This document shows positions 28,261 to 37,596 of a stretch of 64,000 nt of DNA, piece after piece (position 1 is the first letter of the stretch; each line of letters opens with the position of its first letter). The notes below the pieces were generated by a model that had not been told where the DNA came from, did no database searches, and saw only the letters and a program-made list of their open reading frames with translations. The stretch covers positions 2,728,001-2,792,000 of the forward strand of contig NZ_BPMV01000001.1 of the NCBI RefSeq assembly GCF_019656655.1, in the 5' to 3' direction. The position numbers and the translations under genes are program-made. Origin of the DNA: Tsukamurella sp. TY48. Its GTDB lineage: Bacteria; Actinomycetota; Actinomycetes; Mycobacteriales; Mycobacteriaceae.

Positions 28261-28936
28261 GTGCAGTGGTTCCTGGACAACTGGTGGATCGTGTTCCCGA
28301 TCGCTGCCGGACTCGGCGGCACCGGGCGCGCGATCGGCGCGTGGAACGAGCGCCGCGCCGCCCGCCGCCTGGAGCGCTACCGCATCAAGCAGGAGACCAA
28401 GGTGGCGCTGGCGCAGGCCAAGGGGATGGGCCGGATCGACGCCGAGCAGGCCGCCCGCGAGATGTCCCGAGTCACCAAGGAACACGACACCGTCGACACC
28501 CGGTGGTTCGAGTACGAGACCGACCTGGCCACCATCCTCGACTACCCGATGATGATCGACATGCGCGAGCCGCTCACCGTCGAATTCCACACGGCCAAGC
28601 GGCGGGCCGATCTGCTTGCGCCCCGCGACGCCGGACGAGACGAGCGGACTGGCCGACTACCGCGATGCCGTGCACGCCTACGTCGCCGCGTTCGACGTGG
28701 CGGAGCAGGAGGCGCACCGGCGGCGGCGCGGGGACTTCGATCCGATCGAGCAGGAGCGGCTCTCCCGCGCGCAGCGGCTGCTGGCGGTGGCGCTGGACGG
28801 CGGCGCCACGGGCGCCGAGCGGCAGCAGGCCTATCAGCGGGCCCGCAAGGAACTCGACGGGCTGCTCAACCTGCCGCTGCCCGCCACCGTCGCCTTGGAG
28901 CGAGCGGTGCGGGCAGCGTTGGAGAGTTCGAACTAG
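28261..28936 (+). pseudogene. Hypothetical membrane-anchored helical protein, interrupted by a frameshift
   Basis: The frame starting at GTG 28261 encodes a hydrophobic N-terminus (WFLDNWWIVFPIAAGLGG) and a charged helix up to RRADLL near 28617. Beyond that, sensible coding continues one base further on (RPATPDETSGLADYRDAV to RAALESSN, stop 28934-28936), while the original frame turns into Arg-rich nonsense. A single extra T in CTGCTTGCG (28612-28620) would explain it. It could be a true mutation, an assembly error or a +1 programmed shift. Product family not recognised. Confidence 0.65.
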
Positions 28937-28958
28937 CCGCGGCTAGGTGCAGCCGCGG
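28937..28958. terminator. Hairpin terminator, likely shared by converging genes
   Basis: Perfect 8-bp stem (28937-28944 with 28951-28958, 6-nt loop) between the frameshifted gene and metY. A second, long-range perfect 10-bp repeat (28959-28968 and 29021-29030) also lies in this gap. No gene is seen in 28937-29044. Confidence 0.6.
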
Positions 28959-29044
28959 CGCACTGCGGAGGTCCAGGCACCGTCGTCGGTGAGGACGGAC
29001 CGGACCGCCTGGCGGAACCACCGCAGTGCGCGCATCGCGAGCCC

Positions 29045-30370
29045 CTAGGACACGCCGGCCGTGGCGGGCGCCTGCGCCGCGGCAGCAGCGGCGAGGCCCA
29101 GCTGCAGATCGGCCAGGATGTCGTCGATGTGCTCGATGCCCACGGCCAGGCGCACCAGGCCGGGGGTGACTCCGGCTTCGAGCTGCTCCTGCTCGGTGAG
29201 CTGGCTGTGCGTGGTCGACGCCGGGTGGATCACCAGCGACCGCACATCGCCGATGTTCGCCACGTGGCTGTGCAGCTGCAGGGCGTCCACGAAGGCCTTG
29301 CCCGCGGGCACTCCGCCGGCCAGCTCGAAGGCGACGATGGCGCCGGCGCCCTTGGGCAGCAAGGCCTTCGCGCGCTCGTGGTACGGCGACGAGGGCAGCC
29401 CGGCGTAGATCACCGAGGTCACGCCGTCCTGGCCGTCGAGGAACTCGGCCACCTTCTGCGCGTTCTCGATGTGCCGCTCCACCCGCAGGCTCAGCGTCTC
29501 GATGCCCTGGCTGAGCAGGAAGGCGTTGAAGGGTGAGATCGCCGGGCCCAGATCGCGCAGCAGCTGCACGCGGGCCTTGAGCGCGAAGGCGGGCGCGCCC
29601 AGGTCGGCGAAGACCACACCGTGGTACGACGGGTCCGGGGTGGTGAAACCAGGGTGCCGGCCCTGCGTCCAGTCGAAGGTGCCGCCGTCCACGATCACGC
29701 CGCCGATCGCGGAGCCGTGGCCGCCGAGGTACTTGGTGGCCGAGTGCACCACGATGTCGGCGCCGTGCTCCAGCGGGCGCAGCAGGTACGGGGTGGCCAC
29801 GGTGTTGTCCACGATGAGCGGCACGCCGTTCTCGTGCGCCACGCCCGAGACGCCCGGCAGGTCCAGCACGTGGCCGCGGGGGTTGGCGATGGTCTCCGCG
29901 AAGAAGGCGCGGGTGTTGGGGCGGACGGCGGCGCGCCACTGCTCCAGATCGTCGGGGTTCTCGACGAAGGTGACCTCGATGCCCAGCTTGGCCAGGGTGT
30001 AGTGCAGCAGGTTGTAGGTGCCGCCGTAGAGGTACGGCGAGCTGACGATGTGGTCGCCCGATTCCGCCACGTTGAGGATCGCGAGCGTCTCGGCGGCCTG
30101 ACCCGAGGCCACCAGCAGCGCGGCGACGCCGCCCTCGAGCGCGGCGATGCGCTGCTCCACCGCGTCCTGCGTGGGGTTCATGATCCGGGTGTAGATGTTG
30201 CCCGGCTCGGCCAGCCCGAACAGCGCCGCCGCGTGATCGGTGTTGTTGAACGTGTACGAGGTGGTCTGGTAGATCGGGAGCGCACGCGCATTGGTCGCAC
30301 CGTCGGGCGTCTGCCCGGCGTGGATCTGCGTGGTCTCGAAGTGCCAGGCGGGGCTGTCCGGAGTGGTCAT
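29045..30370 (-). CDS. metY: O-acetylhomoserine sulfhydrylase (MetY type)
   Basis: 441 residues, Cys/Met-metabolism PLP enzyme. The Schiff-base lysine is in [13 protein letters not shown], with the upstream [17 protein letters not shown] substrate region and [11 protein letters not shown] holding the PLP-binding Asp. The length and the long insert fit MetY rather than MetB/MetZ; it would make homocysteine from O-acetylhomoserine and sulfide. metX is not next to it. Only 60 nt separate it from the divergent NUDIX gene, too little for a SAM riboswitch. Confidence 0.9.
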   Translation of the reverse strand: MTTPDSPAWHFETTQIHAGQTPDGATNARALPIYQTTSYTFNNTDHAAALFGLAEPGNIYTRIMNPTQDAVEQRIAALEGGVAALLVASGQAAETLAILNVAESGDHIVSSPYLYGGTYNLLHYTLAKLGIEVTFVENPDDLEQWRAAVRPNTRAFFAETIANPRGHVLDLPGVSGVAHENGVPLIVDNTVATPYLLRPLEHGADIVVHSATKYLGGHGSAIGGVIVDGGTFDWTQGRHPGFTTPDPSYHGVVFADLGAPAFALKARVQLLRDLGPAISPFNAFLLSQGIETLSLRVERHIENAQKVAEFLDGQDGVTSVIYAGLPSSPYHERAKALLPKGAGAIVAFELAGGVPAGKAFVDALQLHSHVANIGDVRSLVIHPASTTHSQLTEQEQLEAGVTPGLVRLAVGIEHIDDILADLQLGLAAAAAAQAPATAGVS

Positions 30371-30430
30371 GGGTGCGATCCAAATGCAACCGGCCGCCGG
30401 AGTAAAGACTTTGGCTCATACAGTAGGGAA

Positions 30431-30979
30431 ATGGCCGACGACGAGGTGGTGGCGCTCTACGACGACGCGGGGCGCCCGGACGGGTCCGCCACGCGCGCCC
30501 GCGTCCGCGCGGAGAACCTGCGCCACGCCACCACCGCGATCCTGGTCTTCGACCCGGCCGGCCGGATCTACGTGCACCGGCGCACCCCCGTCAAGGACGT
30601 CTACCCGGGGCTGCGCGACTTCTGCGCGGGCGGGGTGCTGCTGGCGGGGGAGTCGCCGGACGACGGTGCCGCCCGCGAGGCCTTCGAGGAACTCGGCGTG
30701 CACGGCGTCCCGCTGCTGCGGGTGGGCACCGCCGATTACATCGACGCGGTCACCAGGTTCGTGTGTTTCCAGTACGTGTGCACCTACGACGGGCCCATCG
30801 TCTGGCAGCCCGAGGAGGTGTCCGGCGGCGAGTGGATGACCCGCGCCGAGCTCCTCGCGGCCGTGGCGGACGACCCCGGCGACTTCGTTCCGGATTCGGT
30901 GCAGACGGCCCTGCACCTGGTGACCGACGGGGCGTCGCCCGGCGCGGGTTTGGGCCAGGATTCGTCCGACGAGTCGTGA
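30431..30979 (+). CDS. NUDIX hydrolase (IPP isomerase-like layout)
   Basis: 182 residues from ATG 30431; the upstream open frame is a shadow of metY. Complete Nudix box: GVLLAGE, then SPDDGAA, then REAFEELG. The preceding AILVFDPAGRIYVHRRTPVKDVYPG resembles isopentenyl-diphosphate isomerase-like Nudix proteins of the YfcD group, but the substrate is undetermined. TACAGT at 30419-30424 ends 6 nt before the ATG, suggesting a leaderless message. Confidence 0.85.
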   Translation: MADDEVVALYDDAGRPDGSATRARVRAENLRHATTAILVFDPAGRIYVHRRTPVKDVYPGLRDFCAGGVLLAGESPDDGAAREAFEELGVHGVPLLRVGTADYIDAVTRFVCFQYVCTYDGPIVWQPEEVSGGEWMTRAELLAAVADDPGDFVPDSVQTALHLVTDGASPGAGLGQDSSDES

Positions 30980-30984
30980 GCGCG

Positions 30985-30990
30985 TAGAAT
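30985..30990 (+). promoter_or_regulatory. Candidate -10 of infA promoter
   Basis: TAGAAT lies 90 nt upstream of the infA start, just after the NUDIX stop. No strong -35 is evident. The intervening leader ends in GGAGGG, a good ribosome-binding site for infA. Confidence 0.4.
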
Positions 30991-31080
30991 GGGCAGGTAG
31001 CGCGGCGTTCGTCAGTGATGATCGAGCCCGCACCCCGGGCGCAACCGGCGCCGGGACGAAGACACAGGATCGTGGAGGGT

Positions 31081-31302
31081 ATGGCGAAGAAGGACGGAGC
31101 CATCGAGGTGGAGGGCCGCGTCGTCGAGCCGCTCCCCAATGCAATGTTCCGCATCGAGCTGGAGAACGGGCACAAGGTTCTCGCCCACATCAGCGGCAAG
31201 ATGCGGCAGCACTACATTCGTATTCTGCCCGAGGACCGGGTCGTCGTGGAGCTCTCGCCCTACGACCTCACCCGCGGGCGCATCGTCTACCGGTACAAGT
31301 GA
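31081..31302 (+). CDS. infA: Translation initiation factor IF-1
   Basis: 73 residues, [73 protein letters not shown] in outline: the single S1/OB-fold of IF-1, which occupies the ribosomal A site during initiation. The start is fixed by homology and by GGAGGG at 31075-31080; the in-frame ORF extends upstream. Unlike most genomes, rpmJ is not next: a protease gene on the other strand intervenes. Confidence 0.97.
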   Translation: MAKKDGAIEVEGRVVEPLPNAMFRIELENGHKVLAHISGKMRQHYIRILPEDRVVVELSPYDLTRGRIVYRYK

Positions 31303-31324
31303 TCCGGTAGTCGCGCAGACGACG

Positions 31325-31354
31325 AAGGCCCACCCCGGCGGGGTGGGCCTTTTC
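31325..31354. terminator. Bidirectional terminator between infA and the protease gene
   Basis: Perfect 12-bp stem (31325-31336 with 31340-31351) around a 3-nt loop, with A-rich 5' and T-rich 3' flanks, so it can end transcripts from both converging genes. Confidence 0.9.
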
Positions 31355-31382
31355 TCGTCTCCGGGGCCTGGTGCCCGGCCGG

Positions 31383-32102
31383 TCAGACGGCCAGGCGCAG
31401 GCCGCCGGCCGCGCCGAAGATGAAGCCGAGGTCCAGGTACTGGGACTGGCCGGCCGAGCTGCCGTCCTTGAAGGAACTGGTGGCGATGCCGAGCACGGCA
31501 CCGTCGTTCAGGCGCACGAGCGGGCCGCCGCTGTCGCCGTGATCGCTGCGCACGTCCGAGAGGATGCGGTTGCCGGCCACGTCGATCACCGATCCGCACT
31601 GCCAGCCGGTGGTGCGGCCCTGCCGGCACACCTTGTCGCCGACCACGGCGCGGCCCACGGTGCGCGGCTGGACGGTGCCCTGCCGGTTCACCAGCGGAAC
31701 GCCCGGCTTGAACGAGAGGGTGGCCCAGTCGGGCTCGTTCGGGTCGACGACCCGGTCGTCGGCGGAGATCCGCGGCGCGGCGGACTTCTCGACCTTGCCG
31801 ACCTCGGCGATGGTGCGGTCGCGGCCGGGGACCGGCACGGCCACCGTCTGGCCCGCGTTGCCGCAGTGCCCGGCGGTCACGCCCACGCGGCGGCCGTCCG
31901 GGGTGAGGGCCATGACGCCGAGCGTGCAGGCCTGCACCTCGATGCCCTGCGCGGTCTCCTTCTGCACCACGTCGATCTCGGAGCCGGGGCCGATCACGAT
32001 CGGGGCGGCGTTCACGGGACCGGCGGCGATGAGCACGGAGGTCGCGGCACCGATCGTCGCGGTGGCGGCGACCCCGAGGCGGCGGGCAAGGGAGAGCGAC
32101 AT
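31383..32102 (-). CDS. Secreted trypsin-like (S1 family) serine protease
   Basis: 239 residues. Signal peptide up to about residue 32 (ending GPVNAA). Catalytic triad visible: TAGHC (His), EPDWATL (Asp) and GDSGGP (Ser); cysteines around TAGHC and VCRQG/WQCGS can form the usual disulfides. Small streptogrisin-like secreted protease with no obvious long propeptide. It sits, on the opposite strand, exactly between infA and rpmJ, which are normally adjacent. Confidence 0.88.
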   Translation of the reverse strand: MSLSLARRLGVAATATIGAATSVLIAAGPVNAAPIVIGPGSEIDVVQKETAQGIEVQACTLGVMALTPDGRRVGVTAGHCGNAGQTVAVPVPGRDRTIAEVGKVEKSAAPRISADDRVVDPNEPDWATLSFKPGVPLVNRQGTVQPRTVGRAVVGDKVCRQGRTTGWQCGSVIDVAGNRILSDVRSDHGDSGGPLVRLNDGAVLGIATSSFKDGSSAGQSQYLDLGFIFGAAGGLRLAV

Positions 32103-32210
32103 GCTGGTCCTTTACGTCTTCGACGGGTCGTCAAGCCACAGCGGCGGGATAGGAATGTCCTGCTGTGCGATGGCGAATCCGAGATTAGCACGGCTCCGAC
32201 CTCCGACGAT

Positions 32211-32239
32211 TTGGGCGCGCGGCCATCGGCGCGTACACT
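32211..32239 (+). promoter_or_regulatory. Promoter for rpmJ and the rpsM operon
   Basis: TTGGGC (32211-32216), a 17-nt spacer, then TACACT (32234-32239): a good sigma-A-type pair about 100 nt upstream of rpmJ. It is needed because the protease gene cuts rpmJ off from the infA promoter. Confidence 0.65.
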
Positions 32240-32341
32240 GGATCATCGCGTGCGTGCGCGGGTTCCCGCGTGCGCCGTGACGCTGTGCCGGAGTACCCGG
32301 TGCAGCGCCGGAAAACACTGAACACAAGGGATAGGACTGAC

Positions 32342-32455
32342 GTGAAGGTCAACCCCAGCGTCAAGCCGATCTGCGAGAAGTGCAAGGTGATCCGCCGTAA
32401 CGGTCGGGTCATGGTGATCTGCGACAACCTGCGTCACAAGCAGCGTCAGGGTTAA
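32342..32455 (+). CDS. rpmJ: 50S ribosomal protein L36 (zinc form)
   Basis: 37 residues, GTG start: [20 protein letters not shown], with the zinc-ribbon ligands CxxC, Cys and His ([13 protein letters not shown]) intact. Binds near the peptidyl-transferase region of 23S rRNA. Confidence 0.97.
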   Translation: MKVNPSVKPICEKCKVIRRNGRVMVICDNLRHKQRQG

Positions 32456-32525
32456 TCGCCCAGGATCGTCAGCGCTTTGAGCGGTTCGCCGCTTGAACTG
32501 CAGTACATGAACTCTCCGCACCAGC

Positions 32526-32593
32526 GGGGGCATACGAGCCCCTGTAGGACCCCCGGCTCGGAGGCCGGGGCCTCGGCCGGCGTGAAAGCGCCG
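32526..32593 (+). promoter_or_regulatory. Structured leader between rpmJ and rpsM
   Basis: Three hairpins in a row: 32526-32543 (5-6 bp), 32551-32570 (perfect 7 bp, GC only) and 32576-32593 (perfect 6 bp). The 197-nt gap 32456-32652 contains no convincing ORF. It may be a ribosomal-protein autoregulatory leader, for example an S4 target, or an attenuator; neither is proven. Confidence 0.45.
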
Positions 32594-32652
32594 GAACCCG
32601 CGAGGACGGACGGGGAGCAGACCTCCGACGAAGAAGAAGGAAACAGCCAGAC

Positions 32653-33024
32653 ATGGCACGTCTTATGGGTATCGATCTCCCGCGCGAGAAGCGCATGGAG
32701 ATCGCACTGACCTACATCTACGGCATCGGCCGTACCCGCGCGACTGAGATTCTGGACGCCACCGGCGTGAGCCCGGATCTGCGCAGCAAGGACCTCAGCG
32801 ACGAGGACCTGACCAAGCTCCGTGACTTCATCGAGGGCACGGACTACAAGGTCGAGGGTGACCTGCGCCGTGAGGTGCAGGCCGACATCCGTCGCAAGAT
32901 CGAGATCCAGTGCTACCAGGGCATCCGCCACCGTCGTGGCCTGCCCGTGCGTGGCCAGCGCACCAAGACCAACGCTCGCACCCGTAAGGGTCCGAAGAAG
33001 ACCATCGCCGGAAAGAAGAAGTAA
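32653..33024 (+). CDS. rpsM: 30S ribosomal protein S13
   Basis: 123 residues, [28 protein letters not shown] and the C-terminal [32 protein letters not shown]. Contacts tRNA at the P site from the 30S head. AAGGAA precedes the ATG. Its TAA overlaps the rpsK ATG. Confidence 0.98.
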   Translation: MARLMGIDLPREKRMEIALTYIYGIGRTRATEILDATGVSPDLRSKDLSDEDLTKLRDFIEGTDYKVEGDLRREVQADIRRKIEIQCYQGIRHRRGLPVRGQRTKTNARTRKGPKKTIAGKKK

Positions 33025-33437
33025 TGCCTCCGAAGTCGCGCGCCGCTTCCGGCGCCAAGAAGGGCGCTTCGCGTCGGCGGGAAAAGAAGAACGTCCCGCA
33101 CGGCCACGCCCACATCAAGAGCACGTTCAACAACACGATCGTCTCGATCACCGATCCCGCCGGCAACGTCATCTCGTGGGCGTCGTCGGGCCACGTCGGC
33201 TTCAAGGGTTCGCGTAAGAGCACCCCGTTCGCCGCGCAGCTCGCTGCCGAGAGCGCTGCCCGCAAGGCGCAGGAGAACGGTGTCAAGAAGGTCGACGTCT
33301 TCGTCAAGGGCCCCGGCTCGGGCCGTGAGACCGCCATCCGCTCGCTGCAGGCCGCCGGCCTCGAGGTGGGCACCATTTCCGATGTGACCCCTCAGCCGCA
33401 CAACGGCTGCCGTCCGCCCAAGCGGCGCCGGGTCTAG
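33024..33437 (+). CDS. rpsK: 30S ribosomal protein S11
   Basis: 137 residues: a basic N-terminus, [31 protein letters not shown] and the C-terminal [18 protein letters not shown] signature. Part of the 30S platform near the mRNA exit. Translationally coupled to rpsM. Confidence 0.98.
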   Translation: MPPKSRAASGAKKGASRRREKKNVPHGHAHIKSTFNNTIVSITDPAGNVISWASSGHVGFKGSRKSTPFAAQLAAESAARKAQENGVKKVDVFVKGPGSGRETAIRSLQAAGLEVGTISDVTPQPHNGCRPPKRRRV

Positions 33438-33458
33438 GGAAGGTAGGAGAGAGAAACC

Positions 33459-34064
33459 ATGGCTCGTTATACCGGCCCTGTCACCCGTAAGTCCCGTCGT
33501 CTGGGCGTCGACCTCGTCGGCGGCTCCGAGGCGTTCGAGCGTCGTCCTTACCCGCCCGGCCAGCACGGCCGCGCCCGGGTCAAGGAGAGCGAGTACCTGC
33601 TGCAGCTCAAGGAGAAGCAGAAGGCCCGCTTCCTGTACGGCGTGATGGAGAAGCAGTTCTCGCGGTACTACCAGGAGGCCAAGACCGCCTCGGGTAAGAC
33701 CGGCGACGCCCTGCTCCAGATCCTCGAGACCCGTCTCGACAACGTCGTGTACCGCGCCGGCCTGGCGCGCACCCGTCGTCAGGCTCGCCAGATGGTGACC
33801 CACGGTCACTTCACGGTGAACGGCGTCCGCGTGGATGTTCCCTCGTACCGCGTCTCGCAGTACGACATCATCGACGTCCGCCCGAAGTCGCTCGGCACCA
33901 CGCCGTTCCAGATCGCGCGTGAGACCGTCGGCGAGCGCACCGCTCCGGCTTGGCTCCAGGTGGTCCCGTCGACCCTGCGCATCCTCGTGCACCGCGTGCC
34001 CGAGCGTGAGCAGATCGTCGTGCCCTTCCAGGAGCAGCTCATCGTCGAGTACTACTCGAAGTAA
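33459..34064 (+). CDS. rpsD: 30S ribosomal protein S4
   Basis: 201 residues: MARYTGPVTRKSRRLGVDLVG, RPYPPGQHGRAR, and the S4 RNA-binding domain LARTRRQARQMVTHGHFTVNGVRVDVPSY. Primary 16S rRNA binder and, in many bacteria, translational repressor of this operon. This is the zinc-free form, with no N-terminal CxxC. Confidence 0.98.
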   Translation: MARYTGPVTRKSRRLGVDLVGGSEAFERRPYPPGQHGRARVKESEYLLQLKEKQKARFLYGVMEKQFSRYYQEAKTASGKTGDALLQILETRLDNVVYRAGLARTRRQARQMVTHGHFTVNGVRVDVPSYRVSQYDIIDVRPKSLGTTPFQIARETVGERTAPAWLQVVPSTLRILVHRVPEREQIVVPFQEQLIVEYYSK

Positions 34065-34076
34065 GTAGTGCAGGGT

Positions 34077-34099
34077 CGCCGGCGGATTCGCCGCCGGCG
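34077..34099 (+). terminator. Hairpin between rpsD and rpoA
   Basis: Perfect 9-bp stem (34077-34085 with 34091-34099) and a 5-nt loop, followed by CCTTCT. It probably attenuates read-through and lowers rpoA relative to the ribosomal genes, or acts as an RNA processing site. Confidence 0.6.
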
Positions 34100-34149
34100 G
34101 CCTTCTACGGGCGTCAAATAGCGGACGCCCAGAGAGAAGGAAATACTCA

Positions 34150-35208
34150 ATGCTCATCTCGCAGCGACCCACTCTCAGCGAAGAGGTCATCTCCGAGGCT
34201 CGGTCGAAGTTCGTCATCGAGCCGCTGGAGCCGGGCTTCGGTTACACGCTGGGCAACTCGCTCCGCCGCACGCTGCTGTCGTCCATCCCGGGCGCGGCCG
34301 TGACCAGCATCCGCATCGACGGCGTGCTGCACGAGTTCACCACGGTCCCCGGCGTGAAGGAGGATGTCACCGACATCATCCTGAACCTCAAGGGCCTGGT
34401 CGTCTCGTCGGAGGACGACGAGCCGGTCACCATGTACGTGCGCAAGCAGGGCCCGGGCGCCGTCACCGCGGGCGATATCGTTCCCCCGGCGTCGGTCACC
34501 GTGCACAACCCCGATCTGCACATCGCCACCCTGAACGACAAGGGCAAGCTCGAGATCGAGCTCGTCGTCGAGCGGGGCCGCGGCTACGTGCCGGCCGTGC
34601 AGAACAAGGCCTCGGGCGCCGAGATCGGCCGTATCCCGGTCGACTCGATCTACTCGCCCGTGCTCAAGGTGACCTACAAGGTGGAGGCCACCCGTGTCGA
34701 GCAGCGCACCGACTTCGATCGTCTGATCCTGGACGTCGAGACCAAGAACTCGATGACCGCGCGGGACGCGCTGGCTTCGGCCGGCAAGACCCTGGTCGAG
34801 CTGTTCGGCCTGGCGCGCGAGCTCAACGTCGAGGCCGAGGGCATCGAGATCGGACCGTCGCCGGCTGAGGCCGACCACATCGCGGCGTTCTCGCTGCCGA
34901 TCGAGGACCTCGACCTGACGGTGCGCTCGTACAACTGCCTCAAGCGCGAGGGTGTGCACACCGTGGGCGAGCTCGTGGCCCGCACCGAGTCCGACCTTCT
35001 CGACATCCGCAACTTCGGTCAGAAGTCGATCGACGAGGTCAAGGTCAAGCTGCACGCGCTGGGTCTGGCCCTCAAGGACAGCCCCGCGTCGTTCGACCCG
35101 TCGCAGGTCGACGGGTACGACCCGGCCACCGGTACCTGGAGCGACGAGCCGTCGTTCTCGGGTGATGCCGATGGCGATCAGGACTACGCCGAGACCGAGC
35201 AGCTCTGA
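34150..35208 (+). CDS. rpoA: DNA-directed RNA polymerase subunit alpha
   Basis: 352 residues. N-terminal dimerisation domain with [23 protein letters not shown], then a linker and the C-terminal alpha-CTD ([50 protein letters not shown]), which binds UP elements and activators. An acidic tail follows residue 315. GAGAAGGAAA precedes the start. Confidence 0.98.
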   Translation: MLISQRPTLSEEVISEARSKFVIEPLEPGFGYTLGNSLRRTLLSSIPGAAVTSIRIDGVLHEFTTVPGVKEDVTDIILNLKGLVVSSEDDEPVTMYVRKQGPGAVTAGDIVPPASVTVHNPDLHIATLNDKGKLEIELVVERGRGYVPAVQNKASGAEIGRIPVDSIYSPVLKVTYKVEATRVEQRTDFDRLILDVETKNSMTARDALASAGKTLVELFGLARELNVEAEGIEIGPSPAEADHIAAFSLPIEDLDLTVRSYNCLKREGVHTVGELVARTESDLLDIRNFGQKSIDEVKVKLHALGLALKDSPASFDPSQVDGYDPATGTWSDEPSFSGDADGDQDYAETEQL

Positions 35209-35242
35209 GCTGAAGAGCTCGTAAACCCCCACAGGAGAAACA

Positions 35243-35938
35243 ATGCCTAGGCCCACAAAGGGCGCCCGCATGGGCGGCTCGGCCTCGCACCAGAAGCACA
35301 TTCTGGCGAACCTCGCGACCGCGCTCTTCGAGCACGGCCGCATCGAGACCACCGAGTCCCGCGCCAAGCGCCTGCGTCCCTACGCGGAGAAGCTGATCAG
35401 CCATGCCAAGCACGGCAAGCTGGCCAACCGCCGCGAGGTCATGAAGGAGATCCGCAACAAGGACGTCGTGCACGTGCTGTTCGCGGAGATCGCTCCGGCC
35501 GTCGCCGACCGTCAGGGCGGCTACACCCGGATCATCAAGACGGAGAACCGCAAGGGCGACAACGCCCCCATGGCCGTCATCGAGATCGTGACCGAGCAGC
35601 TCGCCGCCACCGAGGCGTCGCGCTCGACTCGCGTCGCCGCTTCGCAGGCCGCGGCCAAGGCCGCTGCCGTCGAGGCCGACGACATCAAGGCCGACGACGC
35701 TCCCGCGAAGTCGGATTCGGATCTCCCCGCCGGTGCGCATGCGCCGCTGGAGGACCCGAACGAGGCGCCCGAGGGCTTCCCGATCAAGGGCAACGCCGAT
35801 TCGAAGCTCTACCACAAGCCGGGCACCCGGTTCTTCGACTCGACCGTGGCCGAGATCTGGTTCGCCGACGACGCCGCCGCCGAGGCCGCCGGTTACTCGC
35901 TGCCGAAGTCGCAGCAGACCGACGCCGACTCGGAGTAA
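35243..35938 (+). CDS. rplQ: 50S ribosomal protein L17 with long C-terminal extension
   Basis: 231 residues, about 110 more than E. coli L17. Residues 1-120 are the L17 core ([20 protein letters not shown]). After an Ala/Asp-rich linker, residues 178-221 form a separate small motif: [17 protein letters not shown], then [22 protein letters not shown]. This resembles the so-called sunset domain seen as a tail on several actinobacterial proteins. Terminator follows immediately. Confidence 0.95.
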   Translation: MPRPTKGARMGGSASHQKHILANLATALFEHGRIETTESRAKRLRPYAEKLISHAKHGKLANRREVMKEIRNKDVVHVLFAEIAPAVADRQGGYTRIIKTENRKGDNAPMAVIEIVTEQLAATEASRSTRVAASQAAAKAAAVEADDIKADDAPAKSDSDLPAGAHAPLEDPNEAPEGFPIKGNADSKLYHKPGTRFFDSTVAEIWFADDAAAEAAGYSLPKSQQTDADSE

Positions 35939-35950
35939 GTCAGCAACACC

Positions 35951-35988
35951 ACGAAACCCGCCGGGCCGCAAGGTCCGGCGGGTTTCGT
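35951..35988 (+). terminator. Terminator of the rpoA-rplQ operon
   Basis: Perfect 14-bp stem (35951-35964 with 35975-35988), A-rich on the left and T-rich on the right, so it may also serve the convergent SRPBCC gene. Confidence 0.9.
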
Positions 35989-35994
35989 CGTTTC

Positions 35995-36025
35995 CGGGCC
36001 GGGCCGGGCCGGGCCGGGGCGGGGC
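35995..36025. repeat. Short GGCCG tandem repeat
   Basis: About four to five consecutive copies of CCGGG/GGCCG units directly after the rplQ terminator, ending in GGGGCGGGG. Copy number may vary between strains and this spot is prone to assembly error. Confidence 0.7.
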
Positions 36026-36041
36026 CGTCCGATGGGGCTTG

Positions 36042-36518
36042 TCAGCGCGGCTCGTCGGCGGCGAGCGCCGTCATGGCATCGACGGTGGCGCGCACCTTCT
36101 CCGCGGAGACCCGCGGCAGGGTGAACCTGGCGAGGTAGGCCTCGCTGGTGACGCGGGACCAGTCGCAGGTCACGTCGATCCGGGTGCCATCGCCCTGCGG
36201 GGTGAACTCCCACGACCATTCGACGCCGATCGGGCTGCGCCCGCGGCCCGCGGGGAGCCAGGCGATGCGGCGGCCCGGCTCGAACGCGGAGACGTGGTTG
36301 TCCACCGAATAGGGGCGGCCCTGCTCGTCGCTCATCTCCATGCCGAAGGTCTGGCCGGCGGCGGTGATCACCGCGGGCGTGCCCTCCGACAGCCCGCGGA
36401 GCATGCCGGAGCCGTCGGCCGCCACGTGCGCCGCGGGCCGCGCGAGTGCGGCGAACAGCGCCTCGGGCGGCACGCCCTCGACGATCACGGTGACGGTCTG
36501 GGAGGTGGCTTCGCTCAT
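36042..36518 (-). CDS. SRPBCC (START-like) family protein
   Basis: 158 residues from the ATG at 36518; a longer upstream frame exists but lacks family character. Pattern of polyketide-cyclase/AHSA1-like hydrophobic-pocket proteins: VEGVPPEALFAALARP at the start, FEPGRRIAWLP and WEFTPQGDGTRIDVTCDWS in the middle, and a long C-terminal helix. Ligand unknown. Convergent with rplQ. Confidence 0.75.
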   Translation of the reverse strand: MSEATSQTVTVIVEGVPPEALFAALARPAAHVAADGSGMLRGLSEGTPAVITAAGQTFGMEMSDEQGRPYSVDNHVSAFEPGRRIAWLPAGRGRSPIGVEWSWEFTPQGDGTRIDVTCDWSRVTSEAYLARFTLPRVSAEKVRATVDAMTALAADEPR

Positions 36519-36697
36519 GATCGCGACGCTACGCAGAAGGGCACGGAGCCGCACCGATTCCGGGCAGGTGATTCTCCCCTCCGCCCGCCTCATCCGCGGC
36601 CGATTACCGGCCGCGGATGGCACGCGCGGCAGCGGGAGCCGACGGTGCGTCCACCGGATAGGCGGCCCGAGCTGGTGCGGGTAGCATCGCTGCGGTC

Positions 36698-37519
36698 ATG
36701 ACTCGTTATCGCCTCGACATCGCCTACGACGGAACCGACTTCAGCGGCTGGGCCCGCCAGCCGGAGCGGCGCACCGTGTGCGGTGTCCTGGAAGAGTCCT
36801 TTCGCACGATCCTGCGCACCGAGGTGCAGCTCACCGTTGCGGGCCGGACGGACGCGGGGGTGCACGCCACCGGGCAGGTCGCGCATCTCGATACCGATGT
36901 GGCGCTGCCCGACGGCCTGGTGCGCCGGCTGGCGCGGTTGCTGCCGGAGGATGTGCGGGTCACCGCGATCGCGGAGGCGCCGGAGGCCTTCGACGCCCGG
37001 TTCTCGGCGCTGCGCCGGCACTACGAGTACCGCCTCACCGATGCCGTGTACGGCGCGAATCCGTTGCGGGCCCGCGATACCGCGCCGTGGCGGCGCCCCG
37101 TCGATCTCGATCGGATGCAGGCCGCCTCCGATGCCCTGCTCGGCCTGCACGATTTCGCGGCCTTCTGCCGTCGCCGCGAGGGCGCGACCACGGTGCGCGA
37201 GCTGCAGCGCTTCGCGTGGCGCCGGGACGCCGACGGGGTGTGCACCGCCGAGGTCTCCGCCGACGCCTTCTGCTGGTCGATGGTGCGGTCCCTGGTGGGT
37301 GCCGTCGCGGCCGTCGGGGAGGGGAGACGGTCTGTGGAGTGGGTCGCCGGGCTGCTCGACGAGCGCGAGCGGTCCAGCGCGATCAACGTGGCCGCCGCCT
37401 GCGGCCTGACTCTGGTGCGGGTGGACTACCCCGCCGATCACGAGCTCGCGGAGCGGAACCTGATCACTCGGGAGCGGCGCGAGGTGGACGGCCCCTCCGC
37501 CGGCTGCTGCGGCGACTGA
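36698..37519 (+). CDS. truA: tRNA pseudouridine(38-40) synthase TruA
   Basis: 273 residues. The catalytic Asp is in [16 protein letters not shown], near residue 50, with the N-terminal [18 protein letters not shown] and C-terminal LVRVDYP typical of TruA. It modifies the anticodon arm of tRNAs. TAGCAT 8 nt before the ATG region suggests a short or absent leader. In mycobacteria truA also sits between rplQ and the ESX-4 locus. Confidence 0.96.
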   Translation: MTRYRLDIAYDGTDFSGWARQPERRTVCGVLEESFRTILRTEVQLTVAGRTDAGVHATGQVAHLDTDVALPDGLVRRLARLLPEDVRVTAIAEAPEAFDARFSALRRHYEYRLTDAVYGANPLRARDTAPWRRPVDLDRMQAASDALLGLHDFAAFCRRREGATTVRELQRFAWRRDADGVCTAEVSADAFCWSMVRSLVGAVAAVGEGRRSVEWVAGLLDERERSSAINVAAACGLTLVRVDYPADHELAERNLITRERREVDGPSAGCCGD

Positions 37520-37596
37520 CGCATCTCCTCGGCGGGCAGACGACGTTCTCCCGCAGTTCACGATCCCGTAGCCGGGCCCCTGAATACTCGGGTGAC

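Noticed and set aside
28616..28936. Independent gene starting at TTG 28616
   Set aside because: No ribosome-binding site, and the protein reads as the continuation of the gene begun at 28261.
30371..30430. SAM riboswitch upstream of metY
   Set aside because: The gap to the divergent NUDIX gene is 60 nt, too short, and no conserved core is visible.
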